Position numbers and translations under genes: made by a program. The notes under the pieces were generated by a model. That model did not search any database. It saw nothing but the letters and a program-made list of their open reading frames with translations, and had not been told where the DNA came from. Below are positions 28,448 through 36,737 of a stretch of DNA of 64,000 bases, piece after piece (the stretch's first letter is position 1; each line of letters starts with the position of its first letter). The DNA is from Salipiger bermudensis HTCC2601. GTDB taxonomy: Bacteria > Pseudomonadota > Alphaproteobacteria > Rhodobacterales > Rhodobacteraceae. The stretch covers positions 3,974,849-4,038,848 of the forward strand of contig NZ_DS022276.1 in NCBI RefSeq assembly GCF_000153725.1. Reading direction: 5' to 3'.

Positions 28448-29548
28448 TCAGGACGCCGGTTCCGGCATCTTCCGCAGCAGCCCGGTACGGGCGGCCTGCC
28501 GCAGATCGTCGAGGCTGTAGCCGTCAAGCTCCAGCGCATTCAGCAATTCGTTCTCGGCGGCAAAATCGCGGCCATACATGGCCGAGAAGATCTTGATCCC
28601 CGCCTCGTGCAGCTCGGCCGGCTTGCCGACCAGGCGGCCCAACACGGCGGTCAGCTGAAGACCGTAGGGCACATCCTCGGTGACATAGCGGCTATCGGCC
28701 GTCGCCGGCCCGGTGCCGCCATTGCCCTGCGCGTGCATCTGCTGGTTCATCTCGGAGATGGTCGAGATCGGCACGTGGAAGCTCTGGCTGAAATGCTCGA
28801 AGATGGTCTTCGTCTGCAGACCCAGCGCCGCGACGATCTCGAGCCGCTCGGCGTCCAGCGCCTCGAGCAGCGCGCCGACCTTCGGCGTCACGTTCTGGCC
28901 CTGGCTCCAGGTCTCGCCGCGCTCCATCCGGGTGATGTTGCCAAGCGCGATGCCGAGGTGGTTCTGCGGGTTGAGGTTCGACAGCGAGATCGCCAGCAGA
29001 CCGTCACGCGGCACGAAGACATCGCCGAAAAGCTTGGTGCAGACCGCGAGCGCGCAATCCGAGCGGGTCTCGGGCACGGTGCAGAGATCGACCTTCTTGC
29101 GCACGGTGTTGACCTTGACGCTGGCCCCCTCGCCGCGCCGCCCGGTCACCACGGTGGTGCCCCATGCGGTGATCGCCGCATCGACGCCGCGCTCGGCCAG
29201 TTTCTGCATCAGGTAGACCGCGCCCAGCGAGGCGTGGCTGCTGATGATGACGTGCTGGCCGTCGCGGATATAGGGCGCCAGCGCGTCGAACACCGCCTTG
29301 TGGCCATAGCCCGGCAGCGCGATCAGGATGGCGTCGTTCTGCTCGGCCAGCTCCTGCGCCGAGGTCGCGACGCGCGGGGCGAAGACCGTCTCGACGGCGC
29401 CGGAGGCCTCGAGCGGGCCGTCCTCGAGCGCCTTGGTGGACGCCCCCGAAGGCGACCACAGCATCGGCTCGTGACCGTTCTGCTGCAGCAGCGCGGCGCT
29501 GCCGAAGGCGATGGAGCCGGCGCCGGCGATTCCGACCTTGCAGCTCAT
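28448..29548 (-). CDS. octopine/nopaline dehydrogenase family oxidoreductase
   Basis: 366-aa NAD(P)-dependent enzyme. The N-terminal Rossmann fold starts VGIAGAGSIAFGSA; the C-terminal helical domain contains NPQNHLGIALGN with the catalytic-type His. Family members join or split N-(carboxyalkyl) amino acids, using a 2-oxoacid and an amino acid. Whether it makes or breaks such a compound here is unknown; an adjoining importer favours breakdown. Its start overlaps the preceding stop by 4 bp. Confidence 0.87.
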   Translation of the reverse strand: MSCKVGIAGAGSIAFGSAALLQQNGHEPMLWSPSGASTKALEDGPLEASGAVETVFAPRVATSAQELAEQNDAILIALPGYGHKAVFDALAPYIRDGQHVIISSHASLGAVYLMQKLAERGVDAAITAWGTTVVTGRRGEGASVKVNTVRKKVDLCTVPETRSDCALAVCTKLFGDVFVPRDGLLAISLSNLNPQNHLGIALGNITRMERGETWSQGQNVTPKVGALLEALDAERLEIVAALGLQTKTIFEHFSQSFHVPISTISEMNQQMHAQGNGGTGPATADSRYVTEDVPYGLQLTAVLGRLVGKPAELHEAGIKIFSAMYGRDFAAENELLNALELDGYSLDDLRQAARTGLLRKMPEPAS

Positions 29549-30132
29549 GCCGACACCTCCTCGCGCACCGGATCGCCCAGCACGTGCATCAGCCGGTTCG
29601 CCCAGCCGAAGAGCGAGGTCGACAGGATCAGGTCGAGGATCTCCTCGTCGTTGAGACCGGCCTCGCGCAGCTTGGCCATGTCGGCCTCATCCGCCGCCAC
29701 GGGGCTTTCCGACAGCTTGCGCGCAAAGTCGAAAATCGCACGGTTGCGGGGGTTTAGATCCGCTTTCTCACCCTTTGCGAAAAGCTCGTCGGTGACCGCG
29801 GCATCCTTTTCGAGCTTGGCGTGACGGTCCGCATGGACCGCAGCGCAATAGATGCAGCGGTTGACCATGCTGGCGCCGATGGCGCCCAGCTCGCGCTCGG
29901 CGCGGGACATGCCGCCCGGGTCGTACATGATCGCGTTGAACAGCGGCGAGCGCACCTTGAGGCTTTCCACGTCATGCGCCAGCGTCAGCACATAGGCCGA
30001 GACCTTGGTGTTCGACGGTGTCACCGAAAGCGCGTCGAGCTGCTCCTCAGTCGCCTCCTGCAGATCCACCGGCGTGACGCGCGGCTGCCATTGCGGGACG
30101 GTGCGGGTGAACTTGTGAACGATGCGGCTCAT
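29545..30132 (-). CDS. AhpD/CMD-type peroxidase-related protein
   Basis: 195-aa helical protein of the carboxymuconolactone decarboxylase fold. NRCIYCAAVHADRHAKL carries the C-x-x-C and following His of the AhpD active site, preceded by ERELGAIGASM. Resembles the alkylhydroperoxidase domain group I know as Avi_7169-type (from memory). The ATG at 30132 overlaps the upstream gene's stop by 4 bp. In the operon it may detoxify peroxide or act in a decarboxylation or thiol-redox step; not decided. Confidence 0.82.
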   Translation of the reverse strand: MSRIVHKFTRTVPQWQPRVTPVDLQEATEEQLDALSVTPSNTKVSAYVLTLAHDVESLKVRSPLFNAIMYDPGGMSRAERELGAIGASMVNRCIYCAAVHADRHAKLEKDAAVTDELFAKGEKADLNPRNRAIFDFARKLSESPVAADEADMAKLREAGLNDEEILDLILSTSLFGWANRLMHVLGDPVREEVSA

Positions 30133-30611
30133 GCGGCGGCTCCCTTCATCAGGCGCAGCCCGGCGACCACGCGCAGCTGGTAGGCCACGAAGGCGACCAG
30201 TTCGCAAAGCCGCACGATGTCGGCATCCCCGACGCCCGCGGCCTGCAGGGTCGAGATATCCTCGGCGAGGATCTCGCGGGTGTGGTTCGCCGCCTTGTCG
30301 GCAAAGGCCACCACATGCGCCAGCCCCTCGGTCTCGCCGTCCTGCGAGGGATCGGCCAGCCCGGCCATGTCGCCCGCGCCCGCGAGATAGCGGTCGGCAA
30401 GGTCGTTCTCGCCCGCCTCGTTGGCGATCCGCGCCGCCAGCGCCGCGCGCAGCGCGTGCGGGAACGCGCCTGCGTCCTTGGGCGTGAGGACCGCGTCCTC
30501 GGCAGCCTGCGTGGCCTCGATGATGTTGCTGCGGGTCTCTGCCGCCGCGCCCGTGGCGCTGCCCGCGGTGATGCCCGCGGCGCTCAGTGTGGTGCTGTCG
30601 AAGATGGTCAT
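30129..30611 (-). CDS. CMD-domain protein without C-x-x-C
   Basis: 160-aa Ala-rich helical protein. AGAFPHALRAALAARIA, DLADRYLAGAG and a C-terminal helix with a single cysteine (RLCELVAFVAYQLRV) match CMD-like proteins of the Avi_7170 type (from memory). It lacks the redox pair of its neighbour, so it may be the structural partner of a heteromer. Overlaps both flanking genes by 4 bp. Confidence 0.72.
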   Translation of the reverse strand: MTIFDSTTLSAAGITAGSATGAAAETRSNIIEATQAAEDAVLTPKDAGAFPHALRAALAARIANEAGENDLADRYLAGAGDMAGLADPSQDGETEGLAHVVAFADKAANHTREILAEDISTLQAAGVGDADIVRLCELVAFVAYQLRVVAGLRLMKGAAA

Positions 30612-32071
30612 GCCACCTGCCCTTCCTTTGCCGGTGTCAGCTCGCTCGGCTGCCATTCGCTGCCGTCGAGCTCCGGGGTCTCATAATCCAGCATCGCCTG
30701 CCAGTGGGTTTCCAGGTCTTCGGCGTAAAGCGTTGCCGCCATTGACTTCGCCAGCCAAGCCGCGCCTTCCGAGACGCCGGGAATGTCGCCACTCACCTTG
30801 CCGAGGCTCGCCGAGGCGCCGTAGTTGAAGCAATAGACCTTGCTGAGCCACGGCACCTCGCCCGGCACCTTCTCGCGGAAGGTGAAATCGGGGTTGAGAT
30901 AGGGGAACCGGCCCAGATCGGCCTGCTCCTCGCCCTTGGGCGGAGTGTAGACGTCTTCCCAGAGCAGGATCTTGCCCGCCACTTCGCCGAACTCGGTGCG
31001 CGCCATCGGATCGATGGTGAAACCGGTGCCGAGGATGACGAAATCCGCCACGTAGGAGGTGCCGTCGGCGAAGAACACCTCGACCGCGTCGCCGCGCTCC
31101 TCGATGCGCTGCGTGGCCTTGCCAAAGTGGAAATGCGCGTTCGGGTGGCGGCTCACCCGTAGCGTCGAGCCATGCGGCGGCGGCGTCTGGGTGGTGAAGC
31201 TGTACTGCATGAAGCGCCAGCGCCATTCGTCGGGCAGTTCGGAGAAGCCTGCGGTGAAGCCGTAGCTGCCGATGCCCATCATCTTGTTGATCGTCGGCAT
31301 TTCCGCGCGGCGGATCAGATGCCGCACTTCGCCCGCGCCGTGCTCGAGCGCTTCGGCAGCGTTGTCGACCGCCGATGCGCCGACGCCGATCACCGCCACG
31401 CGCTTGCCCTTGAGGGCATCGAAATCGATCTCGTCGGCGCTATGCGCCCAGAAGCGGCGCGGCAGGTCCTTGATGAAGCCCGGGATGTTCGGGCCGCCGG
31501 TGCCGTCACGGCCCGTGGCAAAGACCAGCTTGCGGGTCAGGATGGTGCGTTCCGTCGCGCCGGAGACGGTGAGCCGCAGCAGATCGCCCTCGGGCTCGAC
31601 CTTGTCGACCGAGACGCCGTTCTCCACCGGCACGTTCAGCGCCTTGCGATACCAGCGCAGGTACTCCATCCACATCGGCCGCGGGATCTTGTCCATCTTT
31701 TCCCAGGCCTCGCGCCCGTGCTGGGCACGGTACCACGCCTGGAAGGTCAGCGCGCCGTGGCCGAAGGCCGGGCCGGTCAGCGTCTTGGGCGAGCGCAGAG
31801 TCTCCATGCGGGCATAGTTGAGCCACGGCCCCTCGAGCCCCGCCGGGTTGCGGTCGAGCACGCGGATGTTCTGCACCCCGCCGGTGGTCAGCCCGAGCCA
31901 GGCCACCATGCCGCACATGCCGCCGCCGATGATGACGACATCGCTCACGCCCTCCTGTGCCGGCACCCAGTCCTTGCCAGGGTAGCACAGGAAGTCGAGA
32001 TCCTCGCGCAGACGGGCTTCCAGCACATCCAGGCCCTGAGCGTCGATCGGAGAGCGGTCGTTCGTTTGCAT
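30608..32071 (-). CDS. FMO-like FAD/NAD(P)-binding monooxygenase
   Basis: 487-aa soluble flavoprotein. After a ~45-residue helical N terminus comes the FAD motif VVIIGGGMCGM, a central segment FWAHSADEIDF resembling the FMO signature region, and the NADPH motif VAVIGVGASAVDNAA, then LGTGFTIDP. The family oxygenates soft N or S atoms or does Baeyer-Villiger reactions. The start at 32071 has AGGA about 8 bases upstream; another ATG three codons earlier abuts it. Overlaps the CMD gene by 4 bp. Confidence 0.85.
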   Translation of the reverse strand: MQTNDRSPIDAQGLDVLEARLREDLDFLCYPGKDWVPAQEGVSDVVIIGGGMCGMVAWLGLTTGGVQNIRVLDRNPAGLEGPWLNYARMETLRSPKTLTGPAFGHGALTFQAWYRAQHGREAWEKMDKIPRPMWMEYLRWYRKALNVPVENGVSVDKVEPEGDLLRLTVSGATERTILTRKLVFATGRDGTGGPNIPGFIKDLPRRFWAHSADEIDFDALKGKRVAVIGVGASAVDNAAEALEHGAGEVRHLIRRAEMPTINKMMGIGSYGFTAGFSELPDEWRWRFMQYSFTTQTPPPHGSTLRVSRHPNAHFHFGKATQRIEERGDAVEVFFADGTSYVADFVILGTGFTIDPMARTEFGEVAGKILLWEDVYTPPKGEEQADLGRFPYLNPDFTFREKVPGEVPWLSKVYCFNYGASASLGKVSGDIPGVSEGAAWLAKSMAATLYAEDLETHWQAMLDYETPELDGSEWQPSELTPAKEGQVA

Positions 32072-32110
32072 ACGAATCATCCTAGTAGAAAAAGGTGTTT
32101 CGGTTCAGCA

Positions 32111-33448
32111 TCAATTCGGCGCCTTGGACCAAATCGGATGCAGATCGTCGATGTGGTAGGCATGGGCATGGCGATGCGCCAGACCATGGCCCGGATTGTC
32201 TCGCAGATGCGGGTGATCCGCGGGCAGCTCGGGGTGGCTGTGCGGCCTTTCGAGCGGGTCATGCGCCGGCCAGACGCGGGTCGCGACGAGCGCCACCACG
32301 GCCCCCGCCAGCGCCAGCACGAGCAGCGCGTGCTCGAGCCCGGCGGAACTGGCAAGCCAGCCCGCCAGCGGGTAGGCCACCAGCCAGCCAGCGTGGCTGA
32401 GCGAGAACTGCGCGGCAAAGACCGCGGCGCGGTCCTGTCGTGCGGCAGAGCGGGTGATCACCAGCCCGCCGGGCGTCAGCACCAGCGACGAGGCGAGGCC
32501 GAAGCCCGCCCAGATCGGCAAAAGCAGCGCCAGCGGCGGCGGCGGCACCAGCGCGAAGCCCGCTGCCAGAGACGCGAAGACGAACACCCCCGCCAGCATG
32601 GCGCTGCGTTCCTCGATGCGGCGCAGCAGGCGCGGCACGGTGATCGCGCCGAGCGCGGCGCCAAACCCGTAGCCCGCCATCAGCACCGGGTAGAGCCCGT
32701 CGGCATCGCCGAGCCGCGCACCGGCATAGACCACGGTGTTGACCAGCACCCACGCCATCACCAGCGACAGCGCGAAGTTCAGCAGGAACAGCCCGCGTAG
32801 CCGCGGCGTGCGGGCATAGATCGTCATGCCCCGGAAAGCGCGTTTCAGGAACGGCCCCTTGCGCGCCACTTGCCCGCGATCCGGGAAGCGCGTGGCCAGC
32901 AGGAAGCCGACCGAGCCCACGAAGGCCAGCGCGGCGCAGAGAAACAGCGCCTCGGGGGCCACGATCTTCAGCACCACTGCCGCGATCACCGGGCTCAGCA
33001 CCGATTCCAGCGTGTAGGCGATGCGCGACCAGGCCAGCGCCTTGGTGTAGTGCTCCTCCTCGGGCAGCACGTCCGGGATCACCGACTGGAACAGCGGCGT
33101 GAACCCCGAGGCGAGAACGAAGAACAGGAAGGCCAGCGCCGCGATCTGCCAGGTCTGCGTCACGAAGACCATCGGCAGCAGCAGAAGCATGCGCCCGAAA
33201 TCCAGCAGCACCATCGCCCGCTTGCGCGGCAGATGCGCCAGCACGCTCTCGGCGAAGGGCGCGAGCCCGACATAGGCCACCATCTTCAGCGCCAGCAGCA
33301 GCCCGAGCACCTTGCCGCCCGCCGCGACACCGCCGAGGCGGTAGGCCGCCAGCGACAGCGCCACGGTCAGCAGCCCCACCGCCAGAAGCGAACAGACCTG
33401 CGCCGCAAACAGCGTGCGGAAGGATCGGTTGGCAAGTGGGCTGGTCAC
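32111..33448 (-). CDS. MFS transporter with His-rich C-terminal tail
   Basis: 445-aa carrier of the EntS/YbdA-like group: ~12 hydrophobic segments, with RKRAMVLLDFGRM and LLRRIEERSAM as the inter-helix loops. The final ~50 residues are cytoplasmic and hold 11 histidines (for example HRHAHAYHIDDLH). Similar tails occur in nickel exporters of the NreB type, so metal export or sensing is possible; it may instead export a product of the operon. Starts within the PLP-enzyme stop (4-bp overlap). Confidence 0.85.
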   Translation of the reverse strand: MTSPLANRSFRTLFAAQVCSLLAVGLLTVALSLAAYRLGGVAAGGKVLGLLLALKMVAYVGLAPFAESVLAHLPRKRAMVLLDFGRMLLLLPMVFVTQTWQIAALAFLFFVLASGFTPLFQSVIPDVLPEEEHYTKALAWSRIAYTLESVLSPVIAAVVLKIVAPEALFLCAALAFVGSVGFLLATRFPDRGQVARKGPFLKRAFRGMTIYARTPRLRGLFLLNFALSLVMAWVLVNTVVYAGARLGDADGLYPVLMAGYGFGAALGAITVPRLLRRIEERSAMLAGVFVFASLAAGFALVPPPPLALLLPIWAGFGLASSLVLTPGGLVITRSAARQDRAAVFAAQFSLSHAGWLVAYPLAGWLASSAGLEHALLVLALAGAVVALVATRVWPAHDPLERPHSHPELPADHPHLRDNPGHGLAHRHAHAYHIDDLHPIWSKAPN

Positions 33449-34905
33449 GAGGCGAGGCTCTCCGGGGTCTCAAGAACGGGCGCGAAGCGGGCGGTTGTTT
33501 CGTCCGCACGATATTGTGGCAGATATTCTGACGCTTTCCGTGCCAGAATGTCCACCGCCTCCACGATCATAGCAGCTTTGTCGTCACTCATCAGCGCCGA
33601 GAAATTCAGCCGCACCCAGCCGGGCTTGGCCATTTCCTCGCCACGGTCGATGGCGGCGAACATGGCCTCCGATTCGGCCTCGTCCAAACCAAGCAACCGG
33701 TGCGCGTAAGATCCTGCGCAGGCGCAACCACCGCGCGCCTGAATGCCGTAGACGTCGCTCAGGAGCCGGGTGAAGAACTGGTGATGGATCAACCCGCCCT
33801 GCGCGTCGCGGATGCGGAAGGAGAAGATCGGCAGCGCCGCCGGCCCCTCGAGGCCAAGGAGCTCGAGATGCGGGTTCTTGCGCCAGACCGCCTCGGCCCG
33901 CGCCCGCAGCCAGGCCTGACGCTGGTCGAGCCAGTCCTGCCCGAGTGCCTCCTTGACCATCAGCGCAAGCGCCGCGCGGATGTCGCCCACCACGTTGGGC
34001 GTGCCACCCTCTTCGCGGCTCGAAAGGCTGCCGGAATAGCGGTGTCCCCAAGGGGACACGAAACTCACCGTGCCGCCGCCGGGCAGCGTGGGCGTCGCGC
34101 GGCGCGCCACCGCGTCGCGCAGCACCAGCACGCCCGAGCCGCCGGGCCCGCCGGGAAACTTGTGGGTCGAGAACACGATGGCGTCCTTCTCGGCATCGGA
34201 GCCTGCCTCCATGTTCATGCGCACGTAGGGCCCGCCGGCGCCGAAATCCCAGAACGCCAGCGCGCCATGCGCCTTGAGCAGGCGGGTCACCGCGTCGGTG
34301 TCGGTGAGGATGCCGGTGACGTTCGAGACCGCCGAGAAACTGCCGATGATCAGCTCGGCGCCGTGCGCCTTGCGCAGCGCAGCGGTGAGCGCGCCCATGT
34401 CGGGCCCGCCCTGCGGCGCTTCGGGGATCTCGACCACCTCGGCGCCGCTTTCGCGCCACGGCAGCAGGTTCGAGTGATGCTCATAGGGGCCGATCAGCAC
34501 CACGGCGCGGCCACCCGTGGCCAGCACCGAAGGGATGTCGAGCAGCCCCACCAACCGGTTGATCCCGGCGGTGCTGCCGGAACCGGTGAAGACCACGCTC
34601 ATATCGTCATCCGCGCCGGTGATGCGGGCGATCTCGGCCCGCGCCGCCTCGCGCAGCTTGGTGATGAACGCGCCGCAATACGAGGCCTGCGTGTGGCTGT
34701 TCGCGTAATAGGGCAACACCCGGTCGCGGATGAAATCCTCGACCTGCGCCAAAGCCCGTCCGGAGGCCACGTAATCGGCATAGATCAGCGGCTTGGGGCC
34801 ATAGGGGCCGTCGATCTCCACGCCGTCGCCGATCAGGCCGTCGCGTAGCCAGCTGGCCAGGTCCGGGCGTTCGAGCGAGCGGGCGAAATCGTCGAGGGGA
34901 GACAT
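33445..34905 (-). CDS. cysteine-desulfurase-like class V aminotransferase
   Basis: 486-aa PLP enzyme and first gene of the operon. The Schiff-base lysine is in VFSTHKFPGGPGGSG, YANSHTQASYCG is near the N terminus, and ARGGCACAGSYAHRLLG places cysteines where group-II desulfurases carry the catalytic one. It is longer than SufS/IscS and no Suf/Isc partner is nearby, so a lyase or desulfurase on the imported substrate is more likely than Fe-S assembly. The start at 34905 has a weak ribosome site; an open extension to 34983 runs into the AT-rich promoter. Confidence 0.85.
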   Translation of the reverse strand: MSPLDDFARSLERPDLASWLRDGLIGDGVEIDGPYGPKPLIYADYVASGRALAQVEDFIRDRVLPYYANSHTQASYCGAFITKLREAARAEIARITGADDDMSVVFTGSGSTAGINRLVGLLDIPSVLATGGRAVVLIGPYEHHSNLLPWRESGAEVVEIPEAPQGGPDMGALTAALRKAHGAELIIGSFSAVSNVTGILTDTDAVTRLLKAHGALAFWDFGAGGPYVRMNMEAGSDAEKDAIVFSTHKFPGGPGGSGVLVLRDAVARRATPTLPGGGTVSFVSPWGHRYSGSLSSREEGGTPNVVGDIRAALALMVKEALGQDWLDQRQAWLRARAEAVWRKNPHLELLGLEGPAALPIFSFRIRDAQGGLIHHQFFTRLLSDVYGIQARGGCACAGSYAHRLLGLDEAESEAMFAAIDRGEEMAKPGWVRLNFSALMSDDKAAMIVEAVDILARKASEYLPQYRADETTARFAPVLETPESLAS

Positions 34906-34910
34906 GAGGG

Positions 34911-34956
34911 ATCCGTATCGTATCGTGACTGCGTTGATGCAAAGCATGTCACGCAG
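34911..34956. promoter_or_regulatory. operator candidates in the divergent control region
   Basis: The 114-bp gap to the Lrp gene contains the 11-mer ATCCGTATCGT (34911-34921) and an imperfect dyad CTGCGTTGATGC-AAA-GCATGTCACGCAG (34929-34956). The rest is AT-rich and promoter-like. Probably bound by the adjacent Lrp-family protein; no experimental support. Confidence 0.45.
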
Positions 34957-35019
34957 AACGGAAAATTCTTCACATATTTTCACCTTCCAAACGCTTATAT
35001 TCTATCATATGAACGATGA

Positions 35020-35481
35020 ATGGAGCTTAAACTCGATCATATTGATTATCGCATCCTCGAAGAGCTGCAGCGCGACGCATCGCAGTCGCAACGCGCGCTG
35101 AGCGAAAAGGTCGGCCTGTCGCAGAATGCGTGCTGGCGGCGGCTCAAGGCGCTCGATGCCGCCGGCATCATCCGCAACCACACGGTGGTGCTCGACCGAA
35201 ACCAGCTCGGCGCCGGGCTGGTGGTCTTCGTGATGATCAAGACGCGGCACCACTCGGCGAGCTGGCTCAAGCGCTTCCGCACGCATGTCTCGTCGATCGC
35301 CGACGTGATCGACTTCTTCCGCATCGGCGGCGAGTATGACTACCTGCTCAAGATCATCACCCGCGACATGGCCAGCTATGACGAGGTCTACAAGCGGCTG
35401 ATCGAGGAGGTGGAACTCGAAACGGTGACCTCTTATTTCGCCATGGAGGCGATCGAGGAGCAGCGCCCGATCCCGATGTGA
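35020..35481 (+). CDS. Lrp/AsnC family regulator of the divergent operon
   Basis: 153-aa DNA-binding protein: an N-terminal winged HTH (IDYRILEELQRDASQSQRAL to LSQNACWRRLKALDAAGII) and a C-terminal RAM domain with FRIGGEYDYLLKI and the final helix-strand pair. Lrp proteins bind amino acids or related ligands. Placement 114 bp from the first operon gene, in opposite orientation, makes it the likely local regulator. The ribosome site is weak; ATG at 35020 fits the family's usual start. Confidence 0.92.
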   Translation: MELKLDHIDYRILEELQRDASQSQRALSEKVGLSQNACWRRLKALDAAGIIRNHTVVLDRNQLGAGLVVFVMIKTRHHSASWLKRFRTHVSSIADVIDFFRIGGEYDYLLKIITRDMASYDEVYKRLIEEVELETVTSYFAMEAIEEQRPIPM

Positions 35482-35610
35482 CGGGCGGGCAAAGCCGGTA
35501 TTTCCCTGCAAACAGCCTAGTTGCACGGCCAGATCCGTGCCCTGCCGTCGCTGGGATATGCGTTTTTTCGTTGCGCAACCCACTGACAAAACTCGCGCTT
35601 TCCGGGTAAT

Positions 35611-35686
35611 GTTAAAAACTTTCACATCACCCCTTGATAGCGTCGGTCACAATCCCGATCTGATGTAATGTGAAAGACATTCACAT
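35611..35686 (+). promoter_or_regulatory. two copies of a TTCACAT dyad motif before DUF2852
   Basis: GTTAAAAACTTTCACAT (35611-35627) and GTGAAAGACATTCACAT (35670-35686) match at 14 of 17 positions. The second contains a perfect TGTGAA-N5-TTCACA dyad. Spacing is 59 bp; the second copy lies 30 bp before the DUF2852 ATG. Likely operators of one regulator, unidentified. Confidence 0.45.
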
Positions 35687-35715
35687 ACGCAAACGAGAGA
35701 CAAAGGACACCGCTT

Positions 35716-36162
35716 ATGAACGCCGCAGCGCAGTATGAAGCCCGCCCCGCGAACCCCGGGTGGCTGAAACGCGCCGAGGCCTGGCTCGACGAGCGCGGCA
35801 GACCCGCCTGGATCGTGGCCATGGTACTTGGCTTCATCGTCTTCTGGCCCATCGGCCTCGCCCTTCTTGCCTACATGATCTGGAGCAAACGCATGTTCGG
35901 AAAATCCTGCCGCAGCCGCCGCAACAGCAGCGCCAACGCCTACCGTCAGAGCTTCAACGCCGCGCGGCCCTCGGGCAACGCCGCCTTCGATGCCTACAAG
36001 ATGGACACGCTGCGCCGGCTCGAGGACGAACAGAAGAGCTTTGAGGAGTTCCTGCAGCGTCTGCGCGAGGCCCGCGACAAGGCCGAGTTCGACCAGTTCA
36101 TGGACGAGCGTTCCCGCGCCCCCCGCGAGACGGCAGACGAAGACCGCAAAGAGGACGCGTAA
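35716..36162 (+). CDS. DUF2852 family membrane protein
   Basis: 148-aa protein with one or two membrane helices (about 31-55, PAWIVAMVLGFIVFWPIG), a basic Ser/Asn-rich stretch, and a C-terminal charged helix (RRLEDEQKSFEEFLQRLREARDKAEFDQFM). These match DUF2852, which is common in Rhodobacterales and has no known function. AAAGGA lies 8 bases before the ATG. The two dyads upstream suggest specific regulation. Confidence 0.88.
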   Translation: MNAAAQYEARPANPGWLKRAEAWLDERGRPAWIVAMVLGFIVFWPIGLALLAYMIWSKRMFGKSCRSRRNSSANAYRQSFNAARPSGNAAFDAYKMDTLRRLEDEQKSFEEFLQRLREARDKAEFDQFMDERSRAPRETADEDRKEDA

Positions 36163-36278
36163 GCGCCCCTCCCCCATGGCCCCGCCCCGGGGCCATGGTC
36201 TATCATCCCCAAGAGGCCGTCCCGCATCCCGCGGCCAAGGCCTGAGATCCCAGAGAGACAGTCCCAGAGATCCTGCAA

Positions 36279-36737
36279 GTGACCCAGATGTATACCGACG
36301 CCCCCTATTCCCAGCTGCCCGATCCGGTGCGCCAGAGCGCGTTCTACGACAGCGTCGCGATCAAGCGCGGCCTGGCCTGGGTCATCGACACGATCATCGT
36401 CGCCTTCTTCGTGCTGCTCGCGCTGGTCTTCACCGCCTTTCTCGGCGCCTTCGTGTTCTTCGCGCTGTGGATGGTGGTGAGCTTCATCTACCGCGTGCTG
36501 ACCATCGCCAACGGCTCGGCCACATGGGGCATGCGCCTCATGGCGATCGAATTCCGCGACTGGCGCGGCCAGCGGCTCGATTTCATGCAGGCCTTCCTGC
36601 ATACGCTGGGCTACGCCGTCTCGGTCTCCGTGGCACCGCTGCAGCTGATCTCGGTCGTTTGCATGTTCGCCACCGAGCGTGGGCAGGGCCTGACCGACAT
36701 GGTTCTGGGGACCGTCGCGCTCAACAAGCGCGCATGA
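36279..36737 (+). CDS. RDD family membrane protein
   Basis: 152-aa inner-membrane protein. IKRGLAWVIDTIIVAFF holds the Arg-Asp pair of the RDD domain, followed by three hydrophobic helices and WGMRLMAIEFRD. RDD proteins are poorly characterised; some act as Na+/H+ antiporters. Start is GTG at 36279, with ATG at 36288 possible; neither has a strong ribosome site. The coding end is partly duplicated just downstream. Confidence 0.83.
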   Translation: MTQMYTDAPYSQLPDPVRQSAFYDSVAIKRGLAWVIDTIIVAFFVLLALVFTAFLGAFVFFALWMVVSFIYRVLTIANGSATWGMRLMAIEFRDWRGQRLDFMQAFLHTLGYAVSVSVAPLQLISVVCMFATERGQGLTDMVLGTVALNKRA

